DNA of 6,459 bases, from assembly GCA_003222835.1 (NCBI GenBank), contig QHXE01000129.1, forward strand, positions 1 through 6,459, written 5' to 3'. Shown here piece after piece: positions 5,100 through 6,459 of this stretch. The stretch is from Acidobacteriota bacterium. GTDB taxonomy: Bacteria; Acidobacteriota; Blastocatellia; Pyrinomonadales; Pyrinomonadaceae. How positions within the stretch are numbered: position 1 is the stretch's first letter; each line of letters begins with the position of its first letter. A program made the position numbers and the translations under genes. A model generated the notes under the pieces. That model was not told where the DNA came from. It did not search any database and worked only from the letters and a program-made list of their open reading frames with translations.

Positions 5100-6202
5100 T
5101 TCAAATCCGCTCGTTTCAGAGGTGGCCGTTCTGCCACGCTGTAGTGACTCGCGGGAGCATCGCGCTTGCCAACGTCCGACGTGTGGCAATAGCTGCAAAC
5201 AAAGTTCTTGTTCTTATCAATGGCTGCCAACTCGTTGTTAAGATCCTGGCGCAGCCCATCCTTATTGTGACACTCAGTGCAGGATGTGATCGGCACGTCG
5301 GGCTTGAGACCTCGCAGCGTGGTCGACCTCGTAATGTTGATATGACAGGTGGTGCATTCGGCAGGATGGTTTTGCTTTGCTCCGCCGCCGTCGTGGCGGA
5401 ACTTCATCGAGAACCGCTTCGGAGATTCGGCTGGCACATACGGCACCGTGGCGGACTTATGGCAGCCGGCGCAGTTCTCTCTCGTGGGCTCCTGACCTTG
5501 CCAATGACAATTGAAACACAGGTCATGACTCGTCGGCGCCGATTTGAAGGTATCGGCCGCAGGCACATATGCATCGGTCCAACCGCCCACGGGCGGCACC
5601 AGAGCACGGGGATGGGCGTGACAAATCGTGCAGTTGTTGTATTTTCTGGTTCTGTCGTCAGCCGCATGCGCGGACTTAATAAAACCACGAACGGATGTCT
5701 CCGGTTGTAAACGCAATGAAGCGATCACGTCCTGATGCTTGTCGTGCGGAAACTCGATCGTGAACTGTTGCGGGCGCTTGGGATTCCGAAATTCCCAACG
5801 TTCATCATTACGTGCCGAAGTCTTTGTGTGACAGTCGGTGCAGATGATTGGCTGAACGCCTTTGAAGAACTGCTGACGATGGCAGCGAACACAGGCTCCG
5901 TGATCGGGAAAGTCGGCAACGTCAGGAAAGCCTCTGACTTTGGCCGAGTTCGCGGTCGGCTGTTGATGGCAAGTCTTGCACGCCTCAGTGTGTTCTTTGG
6001 TGGCGTGCGAGAATCGCGAGTAATCGATTGGGCCCTTCTGTGGCGCCGATGCCGGCGCGGTCTTGCGAACTCGACGCCGCTGTCCGATCGCGCCCCCGCT
6101 CTGCGAGAATTGCTGCGGGTAAAAGACGAGAACGAGTAACACCAACGCGAATGCTGTGATGGTAGGGCGTTTCATTGAATCGATTTTTCCGAGGCGCTTC
6201 AT
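5096..6202 (-). CDS. Exported nine-heme cytochrome c, triplicated three-heme modules (first copy)
   Basis: This 368-aa protein (from ATG 6202) has an N-terminal KR-rich start and the hydrophobic stretch ITAFALVLLVLVFYP (15-29), a signal peptide. A basic linker, QRRRVRK, follows at 41-47. CxxCH sites begin at C75, C104, C121, C191, C229, C244, C283, C308 and C336, giving nine hemes. They fall into three sets of three, introduced by FSH66/H71, FPH153/H156 and FRH270/H279, as in cytochrome c7-type modules. The second module carries an insertion of about 30 residues between its distal histidines and its first heme site. The ATG at 6202 overlaps the upstream gene's TGA as ATGA, which favours it. 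An alternative ATG at 6175 (MKRPTITAF) gives a more usual signal peptide and cannot be excluded. The downstream paralogue begins within its stop codon, so the three genes are probably translated as a coupled unit. The likely job is electron transport across the periplasm or at the cell surface. Confidence 0.92.
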   Translation of the reverse strand: MKRLGKIDSMKRPTITAFALVLLVLVFYPQQFSQSGGAIGQRRRVRKTAPASAPQKGPIDYSRFSHATKEHTEACKTCHQQPTANSAKVRGFPDVADFPDHGACVRCHRQQFFKGVQPIICTDCHTKTSARNDERWEFRNPKRPQQFTIEFPHDKHQDVIASLRLQPETSVRGFIKSAHAADDRTRKYNNCTICHAHPRALVPPVGGWTDAYVPAADTFKSAPTSHDLCFNCHWQGQEPTRENCAGCHKSATVPYVPAESPKRFSMKFRHDGGGAKQNHPAECTTCHINITRSTTLRGLKPDVPITSCTECHNKDGLRQDLNNELAAIDKNKNFVCSYCHTSDVGKRDAPASHYSVAERPPLKRADLK

Positions 6203-6459
6203 CTGGTTGACGCCGGACACGCGGGCAGCGGCTTCTCCACGCTGACGCACCTGATGTTGTTCTTATCTTTCGGATCCTTGTTCCCCGGATTCGCGATCAA
6301 GAACGGTTTCTCTCGCGTTGCCGTCGCCAGGTCGCTGACTGCGACTTTGACCTGACATTGCCACAACTCCGTTGCGGGACCTAGCTCAGTTGGCAGCAGG
6401 TTTGTGACAACATATGCGCCCGGTTCGACGTCGGTGAAATAGGCCGTGCCGTTCTGGTC
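6199..6459 (-). CDS. Unidentified protein, C-terminal 86 residues
   Basis: An open frame enters from the right edge and runs 86 codons to TGA 6201-6199. It begins DQNGTAYFTDVEPGAYVV and ends with a segment containing IRCVSVEKPLPACPASTR. The G-x-A-Y-F-T-D-V-x-P-G-x-Y-V-V pattern is typical of beta-sandwich repeats of the carboxypeptidase-regulatory or SdrD-B-like type, which occur in secreted proteins; this is a resemblance, not an identification. Three cysteines are present but no CxxCH. Its stop overlaps the start codon of the first nine-heme cytochrome (ATGA), so it belongs to the same operon and may be an exported partner of the cytochromes. The coding call rests on the absence of stops, the protein-like composition and the overlap; the N-terminal part is outside the window. 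Confidence 0.75.
   Translation of the reverse strand, partial: DQNGTAYFTDVEPGAYVVTNLLPTELGPATELWQCQVKVAVSDLATATREKPFLIANPGNKDPKDKNNIRCVSVEKPLPACPASTR

Noticed and set aside
5100..5198. Longer start for the second nine-heme cytochrome
   Set aside because: The extra 33 residues overlap the coding end of the first cytochrome gene in another frame and place charged sequence before the signal peptide; GTG 5099 gives a tight GTGA junction.
5072..5710. A 212-codon plus-strand open frame
   Set aside because: It is antisense to the first nine-heme cytochrome gene, whose nine heme motifs establish the coding strand.
6374..6440. A tRNA-like string, with TAGCTCAGTTGGCAG and a later GGTTCGA
   Set aside because: The D-stem does not pair, no matching acceptor arm or CCA region is found, and the opposite strand carries a clean reading frame ending in an ATGA overlap.

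Overview
The window is bacterial. It joins a multiheme cytochrome c gene cluster (about 2955-6459, minus strand) to a group of small soluble-protein genes (1-1390, minus strand). An IS481-type insertion sequence on the plus strand (1535-2849) lies between them, inside an older palindromic repeat. No rRNA, tRNA or phylogenetic marker gene is present. Nine-heme exported cytochromes next to SRPBCC, VOC and DUF1801 genes suggest an environmental Gram-negative such as an Acidobacteriota member (Blastocatellia-like). That is an impression from protein style only.

Right part, read leftward on the minus strand. The C-terminal end of an unidentified protein (6459-6199) overlaps by ATGA a nine-heme cytochrome gene (6202-5096). 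That gene overlaps by GTGA a second, paralogous nine-heme cytochrome gene (5099-4203). Both cytochromes resolve into three successive three-heme modules, each opening with an F-x-H...H motif, so they look like triplicated cytochrome c7-type chains. A DUF4160-DUF2442 fusion gene (4099-3590) and a separate four-heme cytochrome gene (3518-2955) follow with short gaps. Together the three cytochromes carry 22 CxxCH heme sites. The cluster probably makes periplasmic or cell-surface electron carriers; the redox partners lie outside the window.

Middle. The IS481-family element is 1315 bp, with 53-bp terminal inverted repeats (one mismatch), a 5-bp target duplication CTCCC and one apparently intact 380-aa DDE transposase. 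Removing the element and one target copy restores a REPIN-like element: two inverted 34-bp arms around a 51-nt spacer, each arm containing a perfect 9-bp hairpin. The insertion therefore hit one arm of a pre-existing repeat.

Left part. Two VOC-fold proteins (1390-974 and 896-516) each have a strong Shine-Dalgarno sequence. The stop codon of the second overlaps by GTGA a 46-codon frame that looks like the C-terminal remnant of a DUF1801 iron-chaperone-like gene. After a short gap holding a second, unrelated palindrome doublet (300-354), the first 55 codons of a membrane-anchored SRPBCC-family protein run off the left edge. The partial genes at both window edges and the DUF1801 remnant were found by reading the minus strand directly.
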